Assembly: GCA_944393455.1 (NCBI GenBank)
Contig: CALYAH010000133.1
Coordinates: 1-16,362, forward strand
Direction: 5' to 3'
Length of the DNA: 16,362 nt
Source of the DNA: an uncultured Clostridia bacterium
Lineage (GTDB): Bacteria > Bacillota > Clostridia > TANB77 > CAG-508
Positions 1-8,491 of this stretch are shown here, piece by piece (within the stretch, counting starts at the first letter, position 1; each line of letters starts with the position of its first letter). A program made the position numbers and the translations under genes. The notes beneath the pieces are model-generated. The model did not search any database. It was not told where the DNA came from and was given only the letters and a program-made list of their open reading frames with translations.

Positions 1-1138
1 CAAAATGTAAATGTGGTCCAGTTGAATTTCCTGTACTACCAACTCTCATTATTTGTTGTCCTTGTTTTACAGTTTGTCCGGCTGAAACAGTTCTTGAACC
101 ATCTTGTCCGTGAGCATACAAAGTATATAATCCATTATAATGAGCAATAATAATGTAGTTACCATAACTTCCACTTAATCTTTCTGATGTTACTACATAT
201 CCATCTGCTACTGCATAAATTGGTTGTCCATTAATACCACCACTACCAAAATCAACTGCTCCATGATATTGGCCACTTGAATAATACATTCCTGTTGTTA
301 CTCTTGTATATCCAGATGGTACTGGATAAATAAATCCTGAACTTGATGAACCTGTTGTACCTCCACCATTAGAACTATTTCCTTTATTAGCTTCTTGTGC
401 TTTTCTAATTGCCTCTTGTGCAGCCGCAATTTTACTGTCAATTGATTTATTTGCTTGATTTAACTCATCAATTTGTTCTTGCAATTTTTGTTCATCTGCT
501 GATAATTTAGCTACTTGTGCATTTTTCTCTTCTTTAGCTGTTTTTAATTGAGTAGCTACACTTTGTTTACTTGCTTTAGAAGTATCTAATTCTCTTTTAC
601 TATTTTCTAATTCGTTTTTTGCTCTTTCTATTTCCTCTTTTTGTTTCTGAATTCCTTCTAGTAATTCTGTGTCATTATTTGTTAATTCTGTTACTAAATA
701 ATAATTAGATATTAAGTCTGTAATACTATCTGAAGATAATAGAAAATCTAAGAAAGAGGTATCTCCTGCCTCTTGTATTGCTACAAGTCTTGCTTCTAAT
801 AACTCTTCTTGTTTTGTATAATCTTCTTGTGCTTGATTCAATTTTGTTTGTTCTTCTTCAATTTTTCCGTTTAAGTTACTTATTTTTGAATCTAATTCTT
901 CTATTTGATTTTCATAATCTGATATTTGAGAATCCAATTTTTCAACTTCTTCTACTGTTTTGTTCTTTTCTGCTGTTATTTCTTCCTTTTTTTCTTGTGC
1001 TTCATCTATTTTGTCTTGATTGTTTGATTTTTCATTATTTAATTGATTAATATCAGATGCTGCTATTACAACACTTCCATGTAACGAAATAACTATTATT
1101 AACAATACCCCTAATATTTTTAACCCTAATTTTTTCAT
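1..1138 (-). CDS. Coiled-coil M23 peptidoglycan hydrolase, 3' end outside window
   Basis: This is the second of two tandem M23 paralogues behind ftsEX and is cut by the left edge after about 379 codons. The start ATG (1136-1138) has an AGGAGG site 5 nt upstream. Residues 1-28 form a signal peptide (MKKLGLKILGVLL, ending VVIAA). Residues of about 30-270 are Gln/Glu/Lys-rich coiled coil. A Gly/Ser/Thr linker follows, then an M23 domain beginning with YPVPSGYTR. It keeps the metal motif HGAVD, the LYAHG histidine and the HLH of STGPHLHF. Family knowledge: such proteins (EnvC, PcsB, CwlO type) are exported and either cleave peptidoglycan cross-bridges or activate other hydrolases, under control of FtsEX. 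It starts 38 bp after the preceding M23 gene, so it is probably the last known gene of that operon. The exact bond cleaved is not visible from sequence. Confidence 0.9.
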   Translation of the reverse strand, partial: MKKLGLKILGVLLIIVISLHGSVVIAASDINQLNNEKSNNQDKIDEAQEKKEEITAEKNKTVEEVEKLDSQISDYENQIEELDSKISNLNGKIEEEQTKLNQAQEDYTKQEELLEARLVAIQEAGDTSFLDFLLSSDSITDLISNYYLVTELTNNDTELLEGIQKQKEEIERAKNELENSKRELDTSKASKQSVATQLKTAKEEKNAQVAKLSADEQKLQEQIDELNQANKSIDSKIAAAQEAIRKAQEANKGNSSNGGGTTGSSSSGFIYPVPSGYTRVTTGMYYSSGQYHGAVDFGSGGINGQPIYAVADGYVVTSERLSGSYGNYIIIAHYNGLYTLYAHGQDGSRTVSAGQTVKQGQQIMRVGSTGNSTGPHLHF

Positions 1139-1176
1139 ATGTTCCTCCTTATTTTTTAGCTTTTAGTCTGTTTTCT

Positions 1177-2349
1177 CTATTCCTCTTGCTTTGTTTGTGT
1201 TTCAGGTACCAATCCATTTGTGATATATGGCATTGGATCTGTAACAACACCATTTAGCCTTACCTCGAAGTGTGCATGTGGTCCAGTTGAGTATCCTGTA
1301 GAACCTACTTTTAATACTGCCTCTCCTCTTTTTACTGTTTGTCCTACTTGTACCAAAATTTCTGAACCATGTGCATATAGAGTAGAAACTCCTCCACCAT
1401 GGTCTATTATCACCATATTTCCATATGCACTATTATATGCTGCTTTTGTAACAATTCCGTCATTAGCAGCTATAAAGTTTACACCCATTGGTGCACTAAT
1501 ATCAACTCCTGTATGTAATTTGTATACTCCTGTAATAGGATGAGTTCTCATACCATATTTTGAACTAATTCTAGTATATCCTGGTACTGGCCAAGCTAAC
1601 TCTCCTCCTATATATTTTGTGTCGATTCCTTGCATAGCAATTGCTAAAATTTCACTGTTTATCTCTGCAAATCTCGTGTTATATTCATCTATTTTTGCTT
1701 GTATATCTTTTTCTTGGTCAGACAATTTTGAAATAAAATTTTCTCTAACTGTTTTTGTATTTTCCAATACCTTCGCAGTTTTTGTCTGATTTGCCTTTAT
1801 AACTGCTAACTGCTCACTTGTTTCATCTAATTTCTTTTTAGACTGTTCTATTTCCTCTTTTTTAGTTTGCATTTCTTCCAATAATTCAGCATCATAAGTT
1901 GCTAATTCTGTAATTAGGAAATAATTGGATAGAAATTCTGAAACAGTTTTAGAGCTTAAGATAACATCTAAATACTGAGTATCGCTAGATTCATATACTG
2001 CAATTAGTCTATTGTCTAATAATTGTTTTTGTTTATTATAATTTTCTTGTGCTACACTTAACTTAGACTCAACCTCTTCCATCGAAGTTTGCAACTGTTC
2101 AATTTTGCTATTTAATTCATCTAATTCTTGCTGAGATTCAGCAATTCTTTCATCTAGCTTTTGAACTTGTTGTAAATTTTCTGACAACTCATCTTGCACT
2201 TCTTCTAACTGATTATTTGCATCATTTATTTGATTTTGTAATTCTTGTTGTTCAGTTTGCAAATCTGTTGTTTCTTCTGCATGTACATAAGAAAATATAC
2301 TAAAACTACAAATTACAAAAGCTAGTATCACACATAAAATTTTACGCAT
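1177..2349 (-). CDS. Coiled-coil M23 peptidoglycan hydrolase, likely FtsEX effector
   Basis: A 390-residue exported murein endopeptidase. Residues 1-24 are a signal peptide (cleavage after YVHA). About 27-235 is a long coiled coil with a hydrophobic break near 115-150. Residues 252-375 are a complete M23 (LytM) domain. Zn/catalytic residues are visible: His270 in RTHPITG, His279 and Asp283 in HTGVD, His327 in LYAHG, and His358/His360 in GPHAHFEV. The start codon follows AAGGAG and lies only 10 bp after the ftsX stop, so the two are cotranscribed. Established for the family: the coiled coil docks on the extracellular part of FtsX (PcsB in pneumococcus, CwlO in B. subtilis, EnvC in E. coli), and ATP hydrolysis by FtsE switches wall cleavage on. 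All metal ligands are present, so I expect an active enzyme rather than an EnvC-like activator; this is inference. Confidence 0.93.
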   Translation of the reverse strand: MRKILCVILAFVICSFSIFSYVHAEETTDLQTEQQELQNQINDANNQLEEVQDELSENLQQVQKLDERIAESQQELDELNSKIEQLQTSMEEVESKLSVAQENYNKQKQLLDNRLIAVYESSDTQYLDVILSSKTVSEFLSNYFLITELATYDAELLEEMQTKKEEIEQSKKKLDETSEQLAVIKANQTKTAKVLENTKTVRENFISKLSDQEKDIQAKIDEYNTRFAEINSEILAIAMQGIDTKYIGGELAWPVPGYTRISSKYGMRTHPITGVYKLHTGVDISAPMGVNFIAANDGIVTKAAYNSAYGNMVIIDHGGGVSTLYAHGSEILVQVGQTVKRGEAVLKVGSTGYSTGPHAHFEVRLNGVVTDPMPYITNGLVPETQTKQEE

Positions 2350-2359
2350 GTTTTCTCCT

Positions 2360-3268
2360 TTATACTTTTAAATATTTTCTCATTGAAATAACACTTCCTA
2401 GAGCTCCTATTCCTATTCCTAGTAACATATATACGAATATAATTGAGTTAAACATCTCTCCAAAACTAATTAAACTCATATTAATTACTTGCATAAATTG
2501 AGAGTTTACTAATTGTTCTGCTACAAAGCTATATGCTACTCCCACTATTACAATAGAAATAGCACTTGCAATAACTCCAATTATCATACCTTCTACAATA
2601 AAAGGCCATCTGATAAATCCATTTGTTGCTCCTACATATTTCATTATTGAAATTTCTTTTCTTCTTGCGTGAACTGTAAGTTTTATTGTATTTGCTATAA
2701 TAAAGATTGATATTACAATTAACAGTACTAAAATAACTCCTGTTACTATTTTTATTCCATTTGCTAAATTAATTAAAGTTGTAACAGTTTCATCTTTACT
2801 TGTTATCTTTTTTACATTATCAAAAGTTTGTATTTGGTCTTGTACAGCTTTACTTTGGTTTAAATCTGTTAGGGTAACAACATAAGAAGCTGTAAATATA
2901 TTATTTTCTCCTTCGTATCCCTCTAATAAATCTTGTTTATCTCCAAATTTTTCTTTCATTTGATTTAAAGCATCTTCTTTTGATACAAATTGTGTTGTAC
3001 TAACACCGTCTATACTTCTTATTTTATCTTCTAATTCTTCTATTTCTTCTTGTGTTGCTTCATTTTTTATAAATACTTGTATTCCTTGTGCTGATTCAAT
3101 TTCTTTTACAAAATGATTGATATTTTCGCCTAGCATTAAGAAGATTCCAAATATAATCATTGTTGCACACATAATCATAAGTGATGCACCAGTTGATTTT
3201 TTATTTTTAAAAACATTACTAAAACCTTCCCCTATTAAATATCCTAATATGTTATATTTCACAATCAT
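2360..3268 (-). CDS. ftsX: Cell division protein FtsX, permease-like subunit
   Basis: Integral membrane partner of FtsE that passes cytoplasmic ATPase activity to peptidoglycan hydrolases outside. Counting from the first possible ATG (3286), TM1 is about 34-54, an extracellular domain spans 55-177, TM2 is 178-200, TM3 230-254 and TM4 281-302. The conserved cytoplasmic loop after TM2 reads RRKEISIMKYVGATNGF. Two starts are possible. The ATG at 3286 lies 11 nt from an AGGTGA. The ATG at 3268 follows AAAAAAGGTGGGT directly and gives MIVKYNILGYLIGEGF, closer to where family members begin. I prefer 3268, which overlaps the ftsE stop by 17 bp and implies translational coupling. It sits between ftsE and its likely extracellular effectors, the standard order in Firmicutes. 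Confidence 0.93.
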   Translation of the reverse strand: MIVKYNILGYLIGEGFSNVFKNKKSTGASLMIMCATMIIFGIFLMLGENINHFVKEIESAQGIQVFIKNEATQEEIEELEDKIRSIDGVSTTQFVSKEDALNQMKEKFGDKQDLLEGYEGENNIFTASYVVTLTDLNQSKAVQDQIQTFDNVKKITSKDETVTTLINLANGIKIVTGVILVLLIVISIFIIANTIKLTVHARRKEISIMKYVGATNGFIRWPFIVEGMIIGVIASAISIVIVGVAYSFVAEQLVNSQFMQVINMSLISFGEMFNSIIFVYMLLGIGIGALGSVISMRKYLKV

Positions 3269-3938
3269 ACCCACCTTTTTTATCATCTCTAATTATTTCA
3301 CCTTTGCGAATATGTATAACTCTTTTTTTCATTTTGTCTACAATATCTTTCGCATGTGTTGCAACTACTACTGTTGTTCCTCTCATATTAATATCATTTA
3401 ATAAATTCATAATGTCCCATGCTGTATCTGGATCTAAGTTTCCTGTTGGCTCATCTGCAATTAACATAGATGGATTATTTACTAATGCTCTGGCTAACGC
3501 TACTCTTTGTTGTTCTCCTCCAGATAGCTCATTTGGATACATTTTTGCCTTTCCACTTAAGCCTACTAGTGAAAGTACCATTGGCACCTGTCTTCTAATA
3601 TGCCTTGGTGTGGCTCTTACAATATACATAGCATAAGCTACATTGTCATATACAGTTTTATCTGGTAAAAGTCTAAAGTCCTGAAATACAACTCCCATAC
3701 TTCTTCTTAAATATGGAATTCTATTTGGTTTTAAAAAAGTTGTATCTTTTCCATTTATAATTATATTTCCTGAGGTTGGTTCCTCTTCTTTTAATATCAA
3801 TTTAATTAATGTTGATTTTCCACTTCCTGATGAACCTACTAGAAAAGCAAATTCGCCTTTATCTACAACAAAATTAGCATTTTTAACAGCCTTTGTGCCT
3901 GTATCATACGTTTTTGTTACATTCCTAATTTCTATCAT
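3252..3938 (-). CDS. ftsE: Cell division ATP-binding protein FtsE
   Basis: Cytoplasmic ABC ATPase, 228 residues, the usual FtsE length. Walker A is GSSGSGKST (35-43), the Q-loop is VVFQDF (Gln86), the signature is LSGGEQQ (138-144), Walker B is MLIADEP (Glu163) and the H-loop is His195 in VVATHA. With FtsX it forms a complex that does not transport substrate but controls wall hydrolases at division or elongation sites. The frame is open further upstream to an ATG at 4001, but that ATG lies inside the -10 box of the promoter at 4001-4029 and has no ribosome site. The ATG at 3938 has AAGGAG 9 nt upstream and begins MIEIRNVTKTYDTG, as homologues do. First gene of a four-gene operon. Confidence 0.95.
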   Translation of the reverse strand: MIEIRNVTKTYDTGTKAVKNANFVVDKGEFAFLVGSSGSGKSTLIKLILKEEEPTSGNIIINGKDTTFLKPNRIPYLRRSMGVVFQDFRLLPDKTVYDNVAYAMYIVRATPRHIRRQVPMVLSLVGLSGKAKMYPNELSGGEQQRVALARALVNNPSMLIADEPTGNLDPDTAWDIMNLLNDINMRGTTVVVATHAKDIVDKMKKRVIHIRKGEIIRDDKKGGYDCEI

Positions 3939-4000
3939 TTTTGGGTTCTCCTTACCTTTTGTATTTATATTTTTTTGACATATTTTTTCTATTCTATCCA

Positions 4001-4029
4001 ATCATACCAATAAAGTCTTTTTTTTTCAA
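4001..4029 (-). promoter_or_regulatory. SigA-type promoter of the ftsEX operon
   Basis: On the minus strand TTGAAA (4024-4029), a 17-bp spacer, then TATGAT (4001-4006) with an extended TGG just before it. The predicted transcript start is near 3994, giving a leader of about 55 nt before the ftsE ATG at 3938. Confidence 0.75.
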
Positions 4030-4040
4030 GACTTTTTATC

Positions 4041-4089
4041 AAAAAAAAAGATAGAAAATTTTTGTTTTTCTACATTTTCTATCTTTTTT
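4041..4089 (-). terminator. Terminator of the transketolase/PHP operon
   Basis: A 16-bp perfect inverted repeat (4044-4059 with 4074-4089, containing GATAGAAAAT and ATTTTCTATC) with a 14-nt loop. On the minus strand it is followed by a long run of T (complement of the A-run at 4041-4049). It lies 50 bp past the stop at 4139. The stem is AT-rich and could act in both directions, but only the minus side has an upstream gene. Confidence 0.75.
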
Positions 4090-4138
4090 CTCTCTTTTTC
4101 TCTTTTTCAGAAAGTTTAACACATATTTTTATCAATCT

Positions 4139-5062
4139 TTAAAATTCCAAAACCATGTCTTTTGCTGTAATTCCAAAGTACTCCATTAACTCTTCTGCTT
4201 TTCCAGATTTACCAAAAGTATCTTTTATTCCTAATCGTGTTAATCTAGCTGGATATTCTTCTGCTAACACTTCTGCTATTGCTGAACCTAATCCTCCAAT
4301 AACATTATGATCTTCTATTGAGATTAATTTTTTAGTTTCTTTTACACATTTTATAATCATCTCTTTATCTATTGGTTTTATTGTGTGAACATCTACTACT
4401 CTAATATCAATTCCTTTTTTAGCTAATACCTCTTTTGCTTTTAAACTTTCGGCTACTGTTACTCCTGTTGCAAATACTGTTCCATCAGTTCCCTCTCCTA
4501 TTTGAACTGCTTTTCCTATTTCAAATTTTTGATTCTCTTCATAAATAACTGGAGTTGCTAGTCTTGCTAATCGTAAATAAACTGGTTGTTTTATTTTTGC
4601 TATTTCTTCTACTGCCCATCTCGTTTGGGTATCATCAGAAGTTGATAATACTATTAAATTTGGTATAGTTCTCATTAATGAAATATCTTCTATCATTTGA
4701 TGTGTTGCACCATCTTCTCCTACAGTTACGCCACAATGAGTTGCACATATTTTCACATTCAAATTTGGATAGCAAATACTATTTCGAATTTGGTCATAAC
4801 TTCTTCCTGCGGCAAACATTGCAAAAGTACTTGCATATGGTATTTTTCCACAAGTCGCAAGTCCTGCTGCTGTGCCCATCATATTAGCTTCTGCAATTCC
4901 CATATCAAAAAATCTATCTGGAAATTCTTTAGCAAATATGTTTGTTTTTGTTGCCTCTGCTAAATCTGCATCTAGTACTACAATATCTTTATTTTTTCTT
5001 CCTAATTCAGCCAATTTTTTTCCATAACTTTCACGAGTAGCTATTTTTGTATTTAAATCCAT
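4139..5062 (-). CDS. Transketolase, C-terminal subunit (split enzyme)
   Basis: A 307-residue protein with the pyrimidine-binding and C-terminal domains of transketolase. The catalytic Glu is Glu58 in MGIAEANMMG. The conserved GEDGATHQ stands at 116-122, and the C-terminal domain has SIEDHNVIGGLGSA at about 248-261. It lacks the diphosphate-binding half, which is encoded separately at 5968-6792. Together they should form a ThDP enzyme moving two-carbon ketol units between sugar phosphates (non-oxidative pentose phosphate pathway). Split transketolases are common in Clostridia and archaea. The ATG has GGAGGT 9 nt upstream, placed inside the last codons of the PHP gene, and the gap to that gene is 5 bp, so translation is probably coupled. 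DXP synthase also has this fold but is a single longer chain, so transketolase fits better. Confidence 0.92.
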   Translation of the reverse strand: MDLNTKIATRESYGKKLAELGRKNKDIVVLDADLAEATKTNIFAKEFPDRFFDMGIAEANMMGTAAGLATCGKIPYASTFAMFAAGRSYDQIRNSICYPNLNVKICATHCGVTVGEDGATHQMIEDISLMRTIPNLIVLSTSDDTQTRWAVEEIAKIKQPVYLRLARLATPVIYEENQKFEIGKAVQIGEGTDGTVFATGVTVAESLKAKEVLAKKGIDIRVVDVHTIKPIDKEMIIKCVKETKKLISIEDHNVIGGLGSAIAEVLAEEYPARLTRLGIKDTFGKSGKAEELMEYFGITAKDMVLEF

Positions 5063-5067
5063 TCTTT

Positions 5068-5964
5068 TTATACCTCCACTGGTTCTTTATACCATTTTTC
5101 TACAATTTCGTTTGGTATTTTTAAATTTCCTTTTCCAACACCTAGACTAATGCCAGGTTTATTTCTTCCGTGATAGTCACATCCACCACTCTTATATAAT
5201 CCTTTTTTATCACATAAATCTAGTACATATTGAATTTGTTCATCAGAGAATTTACTATAATAACATTCTATACCATCAAATTCATAATTATCTACTAAGT
5301 CATTAATCAATGCCTTTTTATCTTCAGCCCAATTATAAATATAGATATGTGCTAAAAAGGCTTTTCCTCCTGCATTGTGTATTTGCCTTATTCCTTCTTC
5401 TATTGTTGGAAAATCTACTGATTTATCAATATAAAATGGACTAGCTTCGTTATAACAATGTTTATGTCTAAAATTCTCAAAATCCGCCCATAAATCTTTT
5501 GGAGCTATTTTTTCATTTTCAGGATGGCTTTTTATTTCATTATATATAACAGGGTTTGCCCAATCATGGTCTGCATCCCATTTTATTTCTTCATAAGGTA
5601 TTAACTTATATCCTTGTTTTTGAAAGGTTTTGTACTGTGATTTTAAATATTTTGTTTGTACTTGTGCATGTGTTTTATCTTTATAGAAATCATCTGACCA
5701 TTTTTGTATTTTATTAGTATCTACATTATATCCTAATATATCTATTATTTTACCTTTATATGCAACTTTTATTTCTATTCCAGGTACTAAAGTTCCTGTA
5801 AAATATTTTTTCAAATTTTTCTCTTCTATCTCTTTATATGCTTTACATGTTTCATGGTCTGTAATAGAAATATACTTTAATCCTATCCTTTCAGCCTCTT
5901 TTAATACTTCTTCTACTGAACTTGTTCCATCTGAACATGTTGTGTGTATATGCATATCTATCAT
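5068..5964 (-). CDS. PHP-domain metal-dependent phosphoesterase
   Basis: A 298-residue PHP (polymerase and histidinol phosphatase) protein. Metal-binding residues are in their expected places: His5 and His7 in MHIH, Asp12, Asp36-His37 in ITDHE, Glu64 in PGIEI, His206 in FLAHIY, and Asp263/His265 in GGCDYHG. Relatives hydrolyse phosphate esters such as nucleoside 3',5'-bisphosphates or 5' nucleotides of short RNA. The substrate here is not readable from sequence. About residues 85-180 form an insert rich in Lys and aromatics between the first and later metal motifs. The start follows AAAGGGGAAT. The gene lies 3 bp after the stop of the transketolase N half and 5 bp before the C half, so all three must share one mRNA. 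That placement hints at a sugar-phosphate role, which is inference only. Confidence 0.87.
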   Translation of the reverse strand: MIDMHIHTTCSDGTSSVEEVLKEAERIGLKYISITDHETCKAYKEIEEKNLKKYFTGTLVPGIEIKVAYKGKIIDILGYNVDTNKIQKWSDDFYKDKTHAQVQTKYLKSQYKTFQKQGYKLIPYEEIKWDADHDWANPVIYNEIKSHPENEKIAPKDLWADFENFRHKHCYNEASPFYIDKSVDFPTIEEGIRQIHNAGGKAFLAHIYIYNWAEDKKALINDLVDNYEFDGIECYYSKFSDEQIQYVLDLCDKKGLYKSGGCDYHGRNKPGISLGVGKGNLKIPNEIVEKWYKEPVEV

Positions 5965-5967
5965 TTT

Positions 5968-6792
5968 TTATTCCCCTTTCATTTCTTTTATTGCCATCTC
6001 ATATTGTTCTTTATTTGGTGCTTTTCCATGCCATTCTGCCTTATCTTCCATAAATGTTACTCCTTTTCCTTTTATCGTTTTTGCAATAATACAAGTTGGC
6101 TTTCCTTTTATATTTCTTGCTACTTCAAATGCTTTCATGATTTCGTCCACATCATGTCCATCTATGTTGATAATTTGAAATCCAAAACTTCTAAATTTTT
6201 CATCTATTGGGTAAGAACTCATTACCTCTTCTAGTGTTCCATCAATTTGTAAATTATTATTATCAACAATCACACACAAATTATCTAATTTATATTTATT
6301 TGCTGCCATTGCTGCTTCCCATATTTGTCCTTCTTCTATTTCTCCATCTCCTAATACACAATAAACTCTATAATCCTTTTTATCTAACTTTCCTGCTATG
6401 GCCATACCATTTGCAGCAGATAATCCTTGCCCTAAAGAACCTGTTGACATATCTACTCCTGGTATTTTCCTCATGTCAGGATGTCCTTGCAAGTTTCCAT
6501 TCAATTTTCTAAATTCTGCTAATTCGGACAAATCAAAAAATCCTCTATGGGCCAAACAACTATACAGTGCGGGTGCACAATGTCCTTTGGATAAGACAAG
6601 CCTGTCTCTTTCTTCCCAATTCGGATTTTTTTCATCTACATTTAATTCATTAAAATATAATACAGTTAAAATATCTGCAACAGAAAGTGAACCTCCTGGA
6701 TGTCCTGATGCTGCTGCATATACTTGTTCTATAATTCCTTCTCTTATGTTTCTTGCCATTTGCTCTAGTTCTTCTACTTTTTCTAACTTCAA
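5968..6792 (-). CDS. Transketolase, N-terminal subunit (split enzyme)
   Basis: A 274-residue ThDP-binding half of transketolase. It has the GHPGG histidine (His31), SKGHCAPALY (His71), GHP (His104), and the ThDP/Mg motif from GDGEIEEG (148-155) to NNN (178-180). It pairs with the C half at 4139-5062. The start is chosen as TTG at 6792: AGGAGG (6800-6805) lies 7 nt upstream of it. The in-frame ATG at 6810 instead contains that AGGAGG inside its own codons 2-4, has no ribosome site of its own, and sits almost at the predicted transcript start. First gene of the N half - PHP - C half operon. Confidence 0.92.
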   Translation of the reverse strand: MKLEKVEELEQMARNIREGIIEQVYAAASGHPGGSLSVADILTVLYFNELNVDEKNPNWEERDRLVLSKGHCAPALYSCLAHRGFFDLSELAEFRKLNGNLQGHPDMRKIPGVDMSTGSLGQGLSAANGMAIAGKLDKKDYRVYCVLGDGEIEEGQIWEAAMAANKYKLDNLCVIVDNNNLQIDGTLEEVMSSYPIDEKFRSFGFQIINIDGHDVDEIMKAFEVARNIKGKPTCIIAKTIKGKGVTFMEDKAEWHGKAPNKEQYEMAIKEMKGE

Positions 6793-6799
6793 AACCTTT

Positions 6800-6805
6800 C
6801 CTCCT
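6800..6805 (-). promoter_or_regulatory. Ribosome binding site that decides the TTG start
   Basis: AGGAGG on the minus strand, 7 nt before TTG at 6790-6792. It overlaps codons 2-4 of the longer frame opening at 6810, which rules that ATG out as the main start. Confidence 0.8.
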
Positions 6806-6818
6806 TTCATCTGTTTTT

Positions 6819-6824
6819 AATATA
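6819..6824 (-). promoter_or_regulatory. Possible extended -10 promoter of the transketolase operon
   Basis: Minus-strand TGATATATT: TATATT preceded by TGA. A -35 hexamer 17 bp upstream (TAGTAA) matches poorly, so this would rely on the extended -10. It predicts a start near 6812, about 20 nt before the TTG start codon. The 226-bp gap 6811-7036 holds this and the divergent promoter of the dipeptidase; I see no other gene or strong hairpin in it. Confidence 0.4.
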
Positions 6825-6997
6825 TCACAACTTTATTTTTTTTACTACATTTTACGACAAAAATTTTAAAATTTAATCATATGCATTTTTTATGAAATTT
6901 ACAGTGGTTTGTCCTTAAAGGTATGTTAAAGCTCGGAAAACCTTATAAAAAATATATAAAACAAAAACCTTTTAACTCTTTTCTTTCATAAGTTATA

Positions 6998-7006
6998 TGC
7001 TATAAT
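6998..7006 (+). promoter_or_regulatory. Extended -10 promoter of the dipeptidase gene
   Basis: TGCTATAAT, a perfect TATAAT with an extended TGC. The -35 region is weak (CTTTTC at 17 bp). It lies 30 bp upstream of the ATG at 7037, which has AAAGGA 8 nt before it. Confidence 0.6.
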
Positions 7007-7036
7007 AATATATATAAATTAGAAAGGACTGGTTAT

Positions 7037-8440
7037 ATGTTAGAAAATTATATTGATACTTTAAAAGACGAAATTGTAGAAAAAACTCAAAAACTAATTC
7101 AAATTCCAAGTGTTTATAGTAAATCTTCAGACCCTTCTAAACCTTTTGGTGAAAATGTAGATAAGGCTTTAGAATACATTTTAAATCTAGGTAAAGAATT
7201 AGGCTTTAAAACCAAAAATATAGACGGATATTGTGGTTATATCGAATTTGGTGAAGGAGAAGAATTACTTGGAATTATTGGACATTTAGATGTTGTTCCA
7301 GAAGGTGAAGGTTGGACATTTCCTCCTTTTAGCGGAACTATTTCTGATAATAAAATCTTTGGTAGAGGCGCTATTGACGATAAAGGTCCTGTTATTAGTT
7401 CTTTATATGCCATGAAAGCTGTTATGGAAAAAGCCAAAGTAAATAAAAGAGTTCGTTTAATTTTAGGGTTAAATGAAGAAAATGATTGGGACTGTATAGA
7501 GCATTATAAAAAAACTCAAGAATCACCAACAATTGGCTTTAGCCCAGATGCTGACTTTCCTTGTATTTATGCTGAAAAATCTATTATGAATTGCTTTGTA
7601 AGTATGAAGTACCAATCTTCTAATTCTTGCATTAATATTAAAGAAATTAATTGCAATAATAATGCATTAAATGTAGTTCCTAAATTTTGTAGTATTACAT
7701 TATCTATTGATGACAAAAAAATATTAATGTGTGAATTTATTGATTCAATTAAAAATATCATATCTGAATATAATTTTGAAATTGATGTTTATAAAATTAG
7801 TGACCAAGAAATAAAACTTACATCCCATGGAGTTCAAGCTCATGCTGCTCATCCAGACTTAGGTATAAATGCTATTTCTAGATTAATTATTGTTGTTAAT
7901 CATCTTTTTAAACAATATAATACAACAATTGAAGTTTTTGACTTTTTTAGCAAATATTTAAATTTGGAACATAATGGAAAATCACTTGGTATCGATTTCG
8001 AAGATGAATCAGGAAAACTTACATTGAATGTTGGCCGTTTAACCTTAGAAAACTCTATTTTAGAAATTGGTATGAATCTAAGAGTTCCAATTCATACATC
8101 TACAACTTCAATAAAAGAAGCCTTTTTAAAGTATTGTAAACTATACCCAAATATAAATTTTAATGATAAAGATTTTATGCCATCATTATACATTTCAAAA
8201 GATGACGTTTTGATAAAAACTCTTTGCAAAATTTTTAATGAAACAACAAATTCAAATGTTGAACCTATTGCTATTGGTGGAGCCACTTATGCAAGAGCTT
8301 TTAAAAATTGTGTTTCTTTTGGACCAAATTTCCCAGGTTGCAAAGATATGTGTCATCAAACCGATGAATTTATTGATATTGATAATCTAATTCTATCTTG
8401 TAAAATCTATGCAAAAGCCATTTTACAATTAGGTAATTAA
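7037..8440 (+). CDS. pepV: M20 family dipeptidase, PepV type
   Basis: A 467-residue cytoplasmic di-zinc dipeptidase that frees amino acids from dipeptides with broad specificity. Motifs in order: GHLDVVPEGEGW (His83, Asp85), GRGAIDDKGP (bridging Asp114), LNEENDWD (general-base Glu147 and ligand Glu148), FSPDADFP (Asp171), a lid-domain SHGVQAHAAHP at about 268-278, and the final ligand in CHQTDEFIDI near residue 445. PepV/Sapep members are about 465-470 residues, so it is full length. They usually read DEESGW where this has NEENDW. The preceding Asp becomes Asn, but both metal-site Glu residues remain. It is a single-gene unit with its own promoter and terminator, divergent from the transketolase operon. 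Confidence 0.93.
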   Translation: MLENYIDTLKDEIVEKTQKLIQIPSVYSKSSDPSKPFGENVDKALEYILNLGKELGFKTKNIDGYCGYIEFGEGEELLGIIGHLDVVPEGEGWTFPPFSGTISDNKIFGRGAIDDKGPVISSLYAMKAVMEKAKVNKRVRLILGLNEENDWDCIEHYKKTQESPTIGFSPDADFPCIYAEKSIMNCFVSMKYQSSNSCINIKEINCNNNALNVVPKFCSITLSIDDKKILMCEFIDSIKNIISEYNFEIDVYKISDQEIKLTSHGVQAHAAHPDLGINAISRLIIVVNHLFKQYNTTIEVFDFFSKYLNLEHNGKSLGIDFEDESGKLTLNVGRLTLENSILEIGMNLRVPIHTSTTSIKEAFLKYCKLYPNINFNDKDFMPSLYISKDDVLIKTLCKIFNETTNSNVEPIAIGGATYARAFKNCVSFGPNFPGCKDMCHQTDEFIDIDNLILSCKIYAKAILQLGN

Positions 8441-8445
8441 ATAAT

Positions 8446-8489
8446 ATAACGAGCCAGTAAAAAAACTAATGGCTCGTTATTATTTTTTT
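8446..8489 (+). terminator. Terminator of the dipeptidase gene
   Basis: An 11-bp perfect stem, ATAACGAGCCA (8446-8456) with TGGCTCGTTAT (8470-8480), a 13-nt loop, then TATTTTTTT. It begins 6 bp past the stop codon. Confidence 0.93.
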
Positions 8490-8491
8490 GC

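Noticed and set aside
778..1050. 90-residue Leu/Phe-rich plus-strand frame that looks like a membrane protein
   Set aside because: It is the antisense of the Gln/Glu/Lys coiled coil of the M23 gene, whose codons read as Leu/Phe/Ile on the other strand; no ribosome site or promoter.
4012..4035. AAAGTCTT...AAGACTTT hairpin as a second terminator
   Set aside because: It overlaps the -35 of the ftsEX promoter and has a loop of T only; the stronger stem next to it at 4044-4089 already explains termination.
6898..6945. AAGGT...ACCTT inverted repeat upstream of the dipeptidase as a riboswitch or terminator
   Set aside because: Only five pairs, a long loop, no T-run, and it lies outside the predicted transcripts.
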